From Acidimicrobiia bacterium (lineage in GTDB: Bacteria; Actinomycetota; Acidimicrobiia; Spongiisociales; UBA11373), in NCBI GenBank assembly GCA_040878325.1, contig JBBDMM010000017.1, forward strand, positions 1 to 50,311: a DNA stretch of 50,311 nt. Direction: 5' to 3'. Each line of letters starts with the position of its first letter. Within the stretch, counting starts at the first letter, position 1. A program made the translations under genes and the position numbers. This document shows positions 1-10,557 of this stretch, piece by piece. Below the pieces are notes generated by a model, which was not told where the DNA came from, ran no database searches, and saw nothing but the letters and a program-made list of their open reading frames with translations.

Positions 1-88
1 CCCAAGGCCGATGGCGCCCGCCCGGCCAGCCGGAGACTGGCCCAAGGCCGATGGCGCCCGCCCGGCCAGCCGGAGACTGGCCCAAGGC
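1..88. repeat. 40-bp direct tandem repeat, two full copies plus a partial
   Basis: Bases 1-40 and 41-80 are identical 40-bp units, and a third copy starts at 81 and diverges after about 8 bases. The array lies just downstream of the stop codon (109-111) of the minus-strand NicO-type permease. It probably continues to the left of the window, since the first copy begins at base 1. No coding function is supported; translated readings of it are low-complexity. Confidence 0.9.
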
Positions 89-102
89 GGCCGAAGGCCG
101 CC
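86..102 (-). terminator. Hairpin downstream of the NicO-type permease gene
   Basis: A perfect 7-bp stem (86-92 with 96-102) closes a GAA triloop and lies 6 nt beyond the permease stop codon. There is no U-run, so intrinsic termination is uncertain. The same GGCC-GAA-GGCC core recurs at the ends of tsaD, acpS and secY. Confidence 0.5.
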
Positions 103-108
103 CGCCCT

Positions 109-972
109 CTATCCGCCGAAGAACCCGGGCAACACCGCTTCGCGGCCGAGGGCGAAGAGAGCGCCGACCACGATCGATACGACCGCGGTGATCGAGCCGA
201 GCCCGATCTGGAAGCGCCGCCGCTGCTCCGGGGACCGGAAGCCGTACGACGACGCCACCGCGATGAGGGTGTTGGTGATGAATAGTCCGACGAGGAAGGC
301 CACCAGCACCGCTACTCCGGCCCCGCTCCCACCGGCCTGAGCCGCTGCCAGGAAGATCACGACCTGCGTGGGGGTCTCCGCCCCGACCCCGTGGAGCATG
401 CCGATCCCGAACGACACACGACCGCCGTACTCGTCGGCGAGCTCGTCAGGGGGATGCACGTGAGCGTGACTGTGCACGAGGTCATCCTCGACTGCGCCGC
501 CCGCGTCGGAGGCCTGGTGGTGGACATCGAGGGCGGCGTGCCGGTGCTCGTGCTCGACCGGCCGGCGAGACCGGAAGCGAGCGACCAGTCGGCGGACGCC
601 GCGGATGATCAGCATCCAGCGGCTCTGCATCCGAAATCCTTCCCGGTGCACAATCAGGGAGTACGCCACGTATCCCCCGAGGACGATGAGGGTCCAGCCG
701 ACGATTCTGCCGAATAGGGCGTCGATCGATTCGGGGAGGCTCCGGCCGACCACGATCGCAACCGCCCCGATGACGAGCACGACGACCCCGTGGCCAAGGG
801 CGTAGATGGTGCCCAGAACCAGGCCTCGGCGCGGGGTGTCCTGGGTCGCCGCCAGGTCGGTAATGGCGGCGATGTGATCCCAGTCGACGCCGTGGCGCAT
901 GCCGAGCAGCAACGCGCTCAGCAACAGGCCGATGCCGAGGCCCGTGGAGGCGAGAAACAGGTGGTCAACCAC
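109..972 (-). CDS. NicO/NiCoT-type nickel-cobalt permease
   Basis: A 287-residue polytopic membrane protein. Residues about 26-33 read RHGVDWDH, the HX4DH signature of the first helices of nickel/cobalt permeases (NiCoT/UreH/NicO group). This places it as a secondary importer or exporter of Ni2+/Co2+ in the cytoplasmic membrane. A His/Asp-rich cytoplasmic loop near residues 140-175 (HEHRH, HSHAHVHPP) is typical of metal sensing or loading. A second conserved stretch, GMLHGVGAETPTQV, follows. The start is GTG at 970-972 without a clear Shine-Dalgarno, so it could be shifted. No urease, hydrogenase or cobalamin gene lies nearby to fix the metal. The family call is firm, the substrate is inference. 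Confidence 0.8.
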   Translation of the reverse strand: MVDHLFLASTGLGIGLLLSALLLGMRHGVDWDHIAAITDLAATQDTPRRGLVLGTIYALGHGVVVLVIGAVAIVVGRSLPESIDALFGRIVGWTLIVLGGYVAYSLIVHREGFRMQSRWMLIIRGVRRLVARFRSRRPVEHEHRHAALDVHHQASDAGGAVEDDLVHSHAHVHPPDELADEYGGRVSFGIGMLHGVGAETPTQVVIFLAAAQAGGSGAGVAVLVAFLVGLFITNTLIAVASSYGFRSPEQRRRFQIGLGSITAVVSIVVGALFALGREAVLPGFFGG

Positions 973-1003
973 GGCGGGGAGAGTAGGTCGGCCGCCGACG
1001 GCG

Positions 1004-1054
1004 GCGGAGACGAACGGGGCAGCGGAGACGAACGGGGCAGCGGAGACAGCGAGC
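1004..1054. repeat. 18-bp tandem repeat, two full copies plus a partial
   Basis: The unit GCGGAGACGAACGGGGCA occurs at 1004-1021 and 1022-1039, and a third partial copy starts at 1040. A related GCGGAGACAGCGAGC occurs at 1114-1128. The array lies in the gap between the permease start (972) and the NUDIX stop (1234). Confidence 0.85.
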
Positions 1055-1128
1055 GTCCTCCCCTGCCGTCTTCGGCGGGGGAGGTGCCGAAGCGAAGCGA
1101 GGCAGAGGGGGCAGCGGAGACAGCGAGC
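1051..1128. repeat. Dispersed intergenic element, copy A
   Basis: The order of blocks is GAGCGTCCTCC, an imperfect hairpin around CGTCTTCGGCG, GGGAGGTG, then GGGGGCAGCG. The same order recurs at about 12350-12420 next to a heptamer array. The two copies share their ends and differ in the middle. No known repeat family is recognised. Confidence 0.5.
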
Positions 1129-1233
1129 ACTCCAACCACCTCCTCAAGAACGGGTCCGGTCCTTCTCGAAGGGTCAGGTGCCCCCCTTCGGGGTACTCCC
1201 CCCGGAGGGGGGAGTAGCACTCGGAGCGTCGGC

Positions 1234-1770
1234 CTACCTAAACCGCTCTAGCAGGCCTCTCACGATGAACGCGGTTGCCCCCCAGAGGACACCTTCGGGG
1301 AACTCGTAGAACCACATGTTGCGGCCGCCCCACACGCTGCGCCGCCAGTCGCCGTCGGCCAGCAACTGATCGATGGAGGGCTCGATGATGGCGGCCACCT
1401 CCCCCGGTTCGGGCACCAACTGGGCGGGACGCTGCACCCGGGCGACCACCGGAGAGATCTGCATCGTCACCGATCGGGTGTGCACCGGGTCGAGCCCGCC
1501 GAGCACCTCCACTCCCTCCGGCGGAAGGCCAACCTCCTCCCATGCCTCCCGCACCGCGGTATGCACCGGGCCGTCGTCGGTCGGCTCGATCATCCCCCCG
1601 GGGAACACCACATCACCCGGATGGCTCCGCATCGTGTCGGGACGCCGGGTCATGATCAGTCGCAGCACCCCGTCCTGCTCATAGAACGGAATGAGGACCG
1701 CCGCCCTGATCGCCTCCCCCGTGACGACCGGCGGAAGCGCCTCGAGCGGAGACCACAAATTGGCTGACAC
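1234..1770 (-). CDS. NUDIX hydrolase, CoA pyrophosphatase type
   Basis: About 178 residues. The CoA-pyrophosphatase (UPF0035) signature is present as LIMTRRPDTMRSHPGDVVF followed by PGG. It runs into a NUDIX box ending REAWEEVGL, with the catalytic Glu residues of the REXXEE helix intact. The expected reaction is cleavage of CoA or acyl-CoA to 3',5'-ADP and phosphopantetheine, in the cytosol. The first usable start I support is GTG at 1768-1770 (V-S-A-N-L-W). The open frame extends upstream but loses family similarity and crosses the divergent GNAT gene. There is no strong ribosome site. The 3' end faces the repeat-rich gap. Other NUDIX substrates cannot be excluded. Confidence 0.78.
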   Translation of the reverse strand: MSANLWSPLEALPPVVTGEAIRAAVLIPFYEQDGVLRLIMTRRPDTMRSHPGDVVFPGGMIEPTDDGPVHTAVREAWEEVGLPPEGVEVLGGLDPVHTRSVTMQISPVVARVQRPAQLVPEPGEVAAIIEPSIDQLLADGDWRRSVWGGRNMWFYEFPEGVLWGATAFIVRGLLERFR

Positions 1771-1793
1771 ACCTAAAGGGTAGAGGCCCCTCC

Positions 1794-1829
1794 CCGTCCC
1801 GCCTCCCGCCACCCGCCTCCCGCAAGAGC
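1794..1829. repeat. Heptamer array (GCCTCCC type) with GCAAGAG end
   Basis: Seven-base units GCCTCCC, GCCACCC and GCCTCCC at 1801-1821 are followed by GCAAGAG at 1822-1828; 1794-1800 is a degenerate unit. A two-unit GCGCATC/GCGCATT run lies at 1850-1865. The array is in the divergent gap between the NUDIX and GNAT genes. It is one of the two family members that do not follow a stop codon. Confidence 0.8.
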
Positions 1830-1890
1830 GCGCCAACGCTCTGCCCGGTGCGCATCGCGCATTGCTGATGGGGGATAGTCTCCCCAACCC

Positions 1891-2493
1891 ATGGCCAAGT
1901 CGATCCCCTCTGATCCCCGCTTCACTCCGCGCCTCGAGCTGCGGCCCTTCAAGCGCCGCGACCTCGATGCGGTGGTCGAGGCGATCGACGCTTCGATCGG
2001 CGAGCTCGAGCAATGGCTGCCGTGGGCGAACCGGTCCTACGGGCGGGCCGAGGCCAACCAGTTCCTCCGCGAATCGGGGACGGCATGGGCCGACGGGAGA
2101 GCCTTCGACTTCGCCATCCGCCAGCGCTCCGAGCCGGATATCCACATCGGAAACATCTCGGTGTGGACCACCTCGCGACGGGAGCGGGCCGGGGAGATCG
2201 GCTATTGGATCCGATCGTCGGTGACTGGACAGGGCATTGCCACCGAGGCGGCGGCGCGGATCGCCGCGGTCGGCTTCTCCGAGATGGATCTGCACCGGAT
2301 CACCCTCCGCATCGCAGTCGGCAACCGGGCCTCCGAACGGGTGGCCGAGAAGCTCGGCTTCGCCCGCGAGGGGTTGCTCCGCAAAGAGGTGCTGGTCCGC
2401 GGCCGCTGGATGGACCACTCCCTGTGGGCGATGCTCGAGGAAGAGTTCCGCGCCGCCCAAGACCGCTGGCACGAAGAGAAGTGGCTGGAATAG
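1891..2493 (+). CDS. GNAT-family N-acetyltransferase, RimJ/RimL type
   Basis: A 200-residue protein with the RimJ/RimL layout. It has an N-terminal PRLELRPFKRRDLDA strand-helix, the acetyl-CoA-binding motif A (GEIGYWIRSSVTGQGIATEA, about residues 96-115), then ITLRIAVGNRASERVAEKLGF and EG, the usual family end. It should transfer acetyl from acetyl-CoA to an N-terminal or small-molecule amine in the cytosol. The RimJ/RimL fold is used by many non-ribosomal enzymes, so no ribosomal target is claimed. It stands alone, convergent with groEL. Confidence 0.85.
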   Translation: MAKSIPSDPRFTPRLELRPFKRRDLDAVVEAIDASIGELEQWLPWANRSYGRAEANQFLRESGTAWADGRAFDFAIRQRSEPDIHIGNISVWTTSRRERAGEIGYWIRSSVTGQGIATEAAARIAAVGFSEMDLHRITLRIAVGNRASERVAEKLGFAREGLLRKEVLVRGRWMDHSLWAMLEEEFRAAQDRWHEEKWLE

Positions 2494-2506
2494 AGCCCCG
2501 GGCAAG

Positions 2507-2538
2507 CTTGGGGGCGGCTCGTGTGAGCCGCCCCCAAG
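2507..2538. terminator. Bidirectional terminator hairpin between GNAT and groEL
   Basis: A perfect 14-bp GC-rich stem (2507-2520 with 2525-2538) with loop GTGT lies between two convergent genes, 13 nt after the GNAT stop and 25 nt from the groEL stop. No clear U-run is present. Confidence 0.75.
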
Positions 2539-2563
2539 GCCATTCGATCGATCAGGTCGCGCT

Positions 2564-4532
<1,969 letters not shown>

Positions 4533-4580
4533 ATTCGACGAATCTCCTCCTGTTGGCACTCGTCGCTTGCGACTGCCAAA

Positions 4581-4607
4581 TTAGCAGCCGGTGGTTTCGA
4601 GTGCTAG
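4581..4607 (-). promoter_or_regulatory. CIRCE operator for HrcA upstream of groES
   Basis: On the minus strand the element is CTAGCACTC, exactly nine spacer bases, then GGCTGCTAA. The CIRCE consensus is TTAGCACTC-N9-GAGTGCTAA, so the halves match 8/9 and 7/9 with the correct spacing. It lies about 49 nt upstream of the groES ATG, in the expected 5' leader or promoter position. HrcA repressor binding is the established role of this element; hrcA is not in the window. Confidence 0.88.
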
Positions 4608-4677
4608 TCGGGCAGGCGGGAAGTTGAGTGATGTCGTATCAGGTAATCGCAATTGGCAAATAGCCAATTGTGGCTGG

Positions 4678-4702
4678 CTGAGCCGGCCGAAGGCCGGCTC
4701 AG
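4678..4702 (-). terminator. Hairpin enclosing the tsaD stop codon
   Basis: A perfect 11-bp stem (4678-4688 with 4692-4702) around a GAA triloop. The tsaD stop codon (4699-4701) lies inside the stem. A second, AT-richer hairpin (4650-4657 with 4663-4670, loop AAATA) follows. Together they separate the t6A operon from the CIRCE-controlled groES promoter. Confidence 0.65.
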
Positions 4703-5706
4703 CCCATAACCATCCCCGTATCTATCTCGGCATTGAGAGCCGTGATTTCCCCGCGGGCGAGCCGGAAGACGGCGGCGGCGGCGATCATGGCTCCGTTGTC
4801 GGTGCATAGGGCCGGCGACGGCAGATGGAGGGCGATCCCACGGGAGGCGCACTCAGCGGCGAGCCGTTCGCGGAGCCGCCGGTTGGCCAGCACGCCTCCT
4901 CCTCCGCCGACCTGCTTCACCCCGGTCTCCTCCACCGCATTCATGGTCTTGGTCACCAGGGCGTCGACGATCGCCTCCTGGATCGCCGCGGCCAGGTCCT
5001 CCATCGGCGGCAAGTCGCCTGCCTCATGGTGCTGGCGGACATACGTGACCACCGACGTCTTGAGGCCGGAGAACGAGAGGTCGAACGGACGGTCGGCCAA
5101 TGCCCGGGGGAACTCGACCGACGACGGATCGCCCCCCTCCGATGCTCGATCGATCGCCGGCCCCCCGGGAAACCCGAGACCGAGAAACCTGGCCAGCTTG
5201 TCGAAAGCCTCGCCCGCGGCGTCGTCGATCGTCGACCCGAGCACCTCGTACTCGCCCCACTCCTTCAAGTGAACGAACTGCGAATGGCCACCCGAGGCGA
5301 GCACCACCACCGCGGGAGGTCCGTAGTCGGGATGCTCGAACCGGGGGGCGAACAGGTGCCCTTCCATGTGGTCGATCCCGAGAAACGGGATGTCGAGCGC
5401 CCAGGCCAGGGCCTTGCCGTAGGAGAACCCCACCATCAACGCCGACGCCAACCCCGGCCCCTGCGTGGCGGCCACCGCATCGAGGTCCATGGCGTGCACC
5501 CCGGCGTCGCGCAGCGCCCGATGGGTGAGCGGCCGTATGGCCTCGACGTGCGCCCGCGCCGCCACCTCGGGGACCACCCCGCCGAATCGAGCATGCTCCT
5601 CCACCTGCGTTGCCAGCACGTTCGACAGGATCTCGTTGCCCCTGACGACGGCAACACCTGTCTCGTCGCAACTCGTCTCGAACCCGAGCACCGTAGGACC
5701 GCTCAT
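4699..5706 (-). CDS. tsaD: tRNA t6A37 threonylcarbamoyltransferase TsaD
   Basis: 335 residues, an ASKHA-fold enzyme that transfers threonylcarbamoyl from TC-AMP to A37 of ANN-decoding tRNAs with TsaB and TsaE. The N-terminus is VLGFETSCDETGVAVV. The metal-binding HMEGH is at about residues 112-116, followed by ASGGHSQFV and the C-terminal CTDNGAMIA. The start is ATG at 5704-5706, overlapping the rimI stop in an ATGA arrangement, so the long open frame upstream of it is not part of the gene. Last gene of the nnr-to-tsaD operon; its stop codon lies in a hairpin. Confidence 0.97.
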   Translation of the reverse strand: MSGPTVLGFETSCDETGVAVVRGNEILSNVLATQVEEHARFGGVVPEVAARAHVEAIRPLTHRALRDAGVHAMDLDAVAATQGPGLASALMVGFSYGKALAWALDIPFLGIDHMEGHLFAPRFEHPDYGPPAVVVLASGGHSQFVHLKEWGEYEVLGSTIDDAAGEAFDKLARFLGLGFPGGPAIDRASEGGDPSSVEFPRALADRPFDLSFSGLKTSVVTYVRQHHEAGDLPPMEDLAAAIQEAIVDALVTKTMNAVEETGVKQVGGGGGVLANRRLRERLAAECASRGIALHLPSPALCTDNGAMIAAAAVFRLARGEITALNAEIDTGMVMG

Positions 5707-6200
5707 CCCACTTCCTCCCGCAGCCGGTCGAGGCGGCGCCGGAACGGCGCTTCGTCTGCATCGACCGCCCACATCACCAGGGCGTCCTCGTCCCGGTAGT
5801 AGTTGGGCCGTAACCCCACCGAGGCGAACCCCACTTTGCGGTACATGCCCAGAGCAGCATCGTTGGTGATCCGCACTTCCAGCGTCAGATGCCGGGCTCC
5901 CCGTTCCACAGCGATGTCGATCAGCGCCAGCATCAGCCTGGTCCCGATCTTGCGGCGAGTGTGCCCGGGGTCGACTGCGATCGTCATGATGTGGGCCTCC
6001 TCGTCGAGGTCCATCACGCCCCCATACCCGACGATCGACCCGCGCTCCTCTGCGACCACATAAGAGCGATTGTCCAGCGCCAACTCCTCCAGGAACGTGG
6101 CAGGCGACCACGGGTCCCGGAAGGCTCGCGCCTCGAGGACGGCGACTGCCGGGATGTCGGCATCCGTCATCTGCCGCACGGTCGCGACCGCTACTTCCAC
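5703..6200 (-). CDS. rimI: Ribosomal-protein-alanine N-acetyltransferase RimI
   Basis: 165 residues, a GNAT enzyme that acetylates the N-terminal alanine of ribosomal protein S18 (and other proteins in actinobacteria). Visible are EARAFRDPWSPATFLEEL near residues 23-40, the acetyl-CoA loop region VDPGHTRRKIGTRLM, and NDAALGMYRKVGF. In the loop the usual Q/RxxGxG/A reads RRKIGT. It overlaps tsaB by 10 nt and tsaD by 4 nt, so translation is probably coupled. The tsaB-rimI-tsaD order is widespread in bacteria. Confidence 0.93.
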   Translation of the reverse strand: MEVAVATVRQMTDADIPAVAVLEARAFRDPWSPATFLEELALDNRSYVVAEERGSIVGYGGVMDLDEEAHIMTIAVDPGHTRRKIGTRLMLALIDIAVERGARHLTLEVRITNDAALGMYRKVGFASVGLRPNYYRDEDALVMWAVDADEAPFRRRLDRLREEVG

Positions 6201-6895
6201 GGTCCCTCCGATCGGAAATCTGACCAGTTGATCGCCACGTCGGGCTCTCGAAGGTACATCGGCCGCACCTCATCCGGATGAGGCAGCGCCGCCCTGGCCA
6301 CCCGTCCCCGGGCCACCTCGATCACCGCCTCGGCCGACGGGAAGCGGGGCCGTCCGGTACGCACCGCGTGAAGCCCGACCAGGGTTCCCTCGGGCAACGC
6401 CTTCCAATCGCCGACGACGAGCACGTCACTCGGATCGCTGACGAGCATCTCCCGAAATGCTTCGGGGCGACACAGCTCGGTCGGCCCGTCGCGGACCACT
6501 CCTCCCCGGACCGGCCGGTACGGGGCGACTGCCACCTCCTTGCGCCGCACATCCACCACCGCCCAGATACGGCGATGGGCGGTGGCGGCCCGCAGGGCGA
6601 TGGCGTCGAGCGAAGTGACCGGCACGATCGGGGCGCCGACGGCGCCGGCGATCGCCTGCGCCGTCGCCAGGCCGGTGCGGATCCCGCTGAAGAGCCCGGG
6701 GCCGACATCCACGGCGATGGCGTCGAGTTGCTTGGGCTCCCAACCCGCCTGCGAGAAGCAGAACTCCAAAGCAGGCACGAGAAACGAGACATGGCCCCGG
6801 GGATCGAGCCGCCGCGACGATGCGATGACCCCCTCGGGGGTGCCGAGTGCCACCGAGGAGGCGGCCGTCGACGTCTCGATGGCGAGGATCCTCAT
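6191..6895 (-). CDS. tsaB: tRNA t6A synthesis partner TsaB
   Basis: 234 residues. TsaB is the catalytically inactive ASKHA paralogue that scaffolds TsaD and TsaE. MRILAIETSTAASSVALG begins the fold and DVGPGLFSGIRTGLATAQ follows at about residue 70. The start is ATG at 6893-6895, overlapping the tsaE stop by ATGA; the open frame upstream is a shadow of tsaE. The central region is less conserved, as usual for the family. Confidence 0.95.
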   Translation of the reverse strand: MRILAIETSTAASSVALGTPEGVIASSRRLDPRGHVSFLVPALEFCFSQAGWEPKQLDAIAVDVGPGLFSGIRTGLATAQAIAGAVGAPIVPVTSLDAIALRAATAHRRIWAVVDVRRKEVAVAPYRPVRGGVVRDGPTELCRPEAFREMLVSDPSDVLVVGDWKALPEGTLVGLHAVRTGRPRFPSAEAVIEVARGRVARAALPHPDEVRPMYLREPDVAINWSDFRSEGPWK

Positions 6896-7340
6896 CCGGT
6901 CACCTCCGCCAGCGGGCGCCGCGACCACGAACCCCGGGGGATCAACTGGAGGGCTCGCCCCCCGTCTGAGCCCGCCTCGATCCGAACGAGGAGGTAATCC
7001 TCTCCGAACGACTGCTCGGCGGCCTGTCCCCATTCGACCACCAAAACCCCATCGGCCGCCTCCGAGTCCAGGTCCAGGTCGTCGATCTCAGCGGACGATC
7101 CGAGGCGGTAGAGATCGACATGGACCATGGGCATCAGCCCCCGATACCGCCGTACCAGCACGAACGTCGGGCTCACTACGACGTGATCGAGGCCAAGGCC
7201 CTCGCCGATTCCCGCGGCGAACACCGTCTTCCCGGCGCCCAGATCGCCGGCGAGCAGGACGACATCACCGGATCGCAGCAGGCTGGCAAGACGACGGCCC
7301 ACCCCGCGAGTGTCGGCAGGCGTGGGACAGTGGATCTCGA

Positions 7341-7344
<4 letters not shown>
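6892..7344 (-). CDS. tsaE: tRNA t6A ATPase TsaE
   Basis: 150 residues. The P-loop GDLGAGKT is at about residues 33-40, followed by the conserved SPTFVLVRRY and HVDLYRL. TsaE binds the TsaB-TsaD heterodimer and hydrolyses ATP to reset the t6A machinery. The start overlaps the stop of the upstream glycosylase gene by ATGA. The C-terminus (GRALQLIPRGSWSRR) is slightly longer than in E. coli. Confidence 0.96.
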
Positions 7345-7952
<608 letters not shown>

Positions 7953-7986
7953 CTCTCGTCTCCCATCGCCGGCACGCGGGTGAGCG

Positions 7987-9078
7987 TCATCCGACGTACC
8001 GGCGCGGCAACCGCGGGCCGAATCCGCACACGACCTCCCAGTTGATCGTGCCGAGCCAATCGGCCCACTGGTCGGCGGTGATCTCGGCATCGCCCTGACG
8101 CCCGAGGAGAACCACCTCGTCGCCGATGTCGACCGGGTAGTCGCCCACGTCGACCAGGGCCTGGTCCATGGTGATGTTCCCGGCGAAGGGATGGAACCGT
8201 CCCCCGATCAGCGCCCCGCCTACAAGTGAGAGGCGACGAGCGACCCCGTCGGCGTAGCCGATGGGAACCGTCACCACGGTCGACTCCTGCGGAAGTGGCC
8301 GCCGCCGGCCATAGGAGGGACGCGTGCCGGCGGGGTGACGGCGGGAGTAGACCACCCGACTCACCACCGACATCGCCGGACGGAGATCGATCTCGGGCGC
8401 AAACCCCGGTGCGGGCCGGAGCCCGTAGGTGCCGATCCCGACGCGCACCATGTCGAACCTGGCTCCGACATCGACCATCGCGGACGCGGTGTTGGCGGCA
8501 TGCACCATCTCTGGCTTCACCCCGACACCGGCCAGGTCTTCGATGAACCGCTGGAGCAGCACCACCTGGTGTCGGGTGAACTCCTGATCCTCCTCCGAAA
8601 CCGGGAAATGAGTCCACACCGCCTCGAGGCGAAGGGGGCTGCGATCGACTTCTACGGCGAGTTCTCGAGCGGCATCGGGTGGAGCGCCGACCCGGTGCAT
8701 CCCGGTGTCCACCTTCACGTGGACCGGGAACCCTTCGGGAGCGGCCGCGGCCAGGGCTGCGAGGAACGACCGCCGGTACACGGTGGGAGTGAGCCGCCAG
8801 TCGACGATGTCCTTGGCGTCGTCGGTCACGGGTTCGGAGAGCACCAGGATCGGGGCTTCGATCCCCGCCTCCCGCAGGCCGATACCCTCGGAGACGAGGG
8901 CCACCGCCAGCCACTCGGCCCCAGCATCGAGGGCGGCCTCGGCCACCGGAACATCACCGTGCCCATACCCGTCGGCCTTGACCACCGCGCAGTAGCGCGC
9001 CGGTCGCGCGGCCTGCGCGATCGCCCGGACGTTGTGACGGATCGCATCGAGATCGACCTCGACCCACGACGGCCTCAC
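7987..9078 (-). CDS. alr: Alanine racemase
   Basis: 363 residues. This PLP enzyme interconverts L- and D-alanine for peptidoglycan. The PLP lysine is in VVKADGYGHG near residue 30, KVDTGMHRVG lies mid-barrel, and the second catalytic residue is the Tyr of GYADGVARR. The C-terminal beta domain carries GNITMDQALVDVG. The start is GTG at 9076-9078, sharing one base with the nnr stop (TAGTG). With glmM, glmS and the DUF368 gene it gives the region a cell-wall precursor theme. Confidence 0.96.
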   Translation of the reverse strand: MRPSWVEVDLDAIRHNVRAIAQAARPARYCAVVKADGYGHGDVPVAEAALDAGAEWLAVALVSEGIGLREAGIEAPILVLSEPVTDDAKDIVDWRLTPTVYRRSFLAALAAAAPEGFPVHVKVDTGMHRVGAPPDAARELAVEVDRSPLRLEAVWTHFPVSEEDQEFTRHQVVLLQRFIEDLAGVGVKPEMVHAANTASAMVDVGARFDMVRVGIGTYGLRPAPGFAPEIDLRPAMSVVSRVVYSRRHPAGTRPSYGRRRPLPQESTVVTVPIGYADGVARRLSLVGGALIGGRFHPFAGNITMDQALVDVGDYPVDIGDEVVLLGRQGDAEITADQWADWLGTINWEVVCGFGPRLPRRYVG

Positions 9079-10481
9079 TATCCGAACCTCCCGATCTCGG
9101 CGAGCAGACGCGTGGCGGTGACGGTAGTGACCGGGGCGAGCGACGCCCCCGCCCGTCCATGAAGATGGGCCGCTGTCCGCGCCGCGGTCTCGGGGCCGAG
9201 CCCGCGGGCGATGGCGGCGGCGATCATGCCCGTGAGCACGTCGCCGGTGCCGATCGACGCCAGCTCGGGGCCTCCAGAAGTGATCACCCACCGCTCCTCG
9301 CCCATGACGAACGTCGGCGACCCCTTGAGCAGCACCACCGCCCCGGTCTTCTGGGCCAGCGCGTGCGCCTGCCGGGGACCGGCGGGGTCGCCCGTAAGCC
9401 GCCCGAACTCGCCGGCATGCGGGGTGAGCACCGTGGGCGCGGTGCGGGCGGCGATGTCGTCCATCGAAGCAGCGGTGATCGCGTCCGCATCGAGGACGAG
9501 GGGGCGATCCCAGCGGCGGAGGATCGCCGCCACGAAGCTCTCCCCGTCCGGCCCGAGGCCGGGGCCCAGCGCCATGACATCGAACCGATCGGCCGCGGCG
9601 AGCACGGCATCGGGCTCGCCGTGCCGCTCACCGGCGCCCACCCCGGCGGTGAGCAAACCCGGGTCCATCGCCGCCGCCTGGCCCTGCAGGCCACCGGGAA
9701 CGATCACCGACACTGCTCCCGCCCCGAACTCCAGCGCGGCCCGACCGGCGATCACCGCCGCCCCGACCATTCCCGGCGAGGCGCCCACCACGGCCACCGA
9801 CCCCGCCGACCACTTGTGGGCGTTTGAAGGCCGTACCGGGAGCACCGCGTCATCGTCCTCGCACTCCATCCACTCGGCGTGCTCCCCGGAAAGCCCAATG
9901 TCGACCACCTCGACCTGGCCGGAGAGATCCCGGCCCCGTCCCACCAGGTGCCCGGTCTTGAGCGCGTGGAACGTGACCGTACGGGCGGCCCGGAAGGCGG
10001 CACCGGAAACGGACCCGTCGCCGGCATCGAGGCCGCTGGGGAGGTCCACGGCCAGCACCGGGGCAGGATGCTCGGTCCACGGGACCGCCCGCTCGGGAAG
10101 CGAGCCATGAAAACCCGCCCCGAACAGTGCGTCGATCAACAGGTCGCCCGGCTCCAGAGCGCCCAGGTCGACCACCCTGACACCCGACCGGACCGCCCGC
10201 ATCGCCGCCACCCGGTTGGGTGAGGAGTCGCCCTTTGGGTACCCGAGCGACCTGACCACGACATCGGCGCCGCGGGATTTCAGGATGCGAGCGGCCACGT
10301 AACCGTCCCCGCCGTTGTTGCCGGGACCGGCGAGGACGATCACACGGGTTCCATAACCCGCCCCCATCCGGATCGCGGCCAGGGCCACCCCGAGCCCGGC
10401 ACGCTCCATCAAGTTTCCGACCGGGACCTCGGAAGCCGCATCGAGCCGGGCGGATTCCTCCGCGGTGATGACGGGGCGCAT
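9078..10481 (-). CDS. nnr: Bifunctional NAD(P)HX epimerase and dehydratase
   Basis: 467 residues, two fused repair domains. Residues 1 to about 210 form the YjeF_N epimerase (MRPVITAEESARLD start, LAGPGNNGGDGYVAARIL near 55-72). The remainder is the ribokinase-like ADP-dependent dehydratase, with LTPHAGEFGRLTG and the catalytic Asp motif GTGDVLTGMIAA. It repairs hydrated NADH/NADPH. The ATG at 10479-10481 fits the family start; frame upstream of it overlaps the divergent lipoprotein gene. First gene of the minus-strand operon ending at tsaD. Confidence 0.95.
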   Translation of the reverse strand: MRPVITAEESARLDAASEVPVGNLMERAGLGVALAAIRMGAGYGTRVIVLAGPGNNGGDGYVAARILKSRGADVVVRSLGYPKGDSSPNRVAAMRAVRSGVRVVDLGALEPGDLLIDALFGAGFHGSLPERAVPWTEHPAPVLAVDLPSGLDAGDGSVSGAAFRAARTVTFHALKTGHLVGRGRDLSGQVEVVDIGLSGEHAEWMECEDDDAVLPVRPSNAHKWSAGSVAVVGASPGMVGAAVIAGRAALEFGAGAVSVIVPGGLQGQAAAMDPGLLTAGVGAGERHGEPDAVLAAADRFDVMALGPGLGPDGESFVAAILRRWDRPLVLDADAITAASMDDIAARTAPTVLTPHAGEFGRLTGDPAGPRQAHALAQKTGAVVLLKGSPTFVMGEERWVITSGGPELASIGTGDVLTGMIAAAIARGLGPETAARTAAHLHGRAGASLAPVTTVTATRLLAEIGRFG

Positions 10482-10557
10482 GGGCGGATGGTACGAGCAG
10501 TGCCGACCCTGGGGGCGCCCAGGGAACCGTGGCGACACCACCCGTCGTCCAACTGGC

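Noticed and set aside
973-1233. Cobalamin or nickel riboswitch upstream of the NicO-type permease gene
   Set aside because: No B12-box or NiCo core could be found; the gap is tandem repeats and inverted GC-rich segments.
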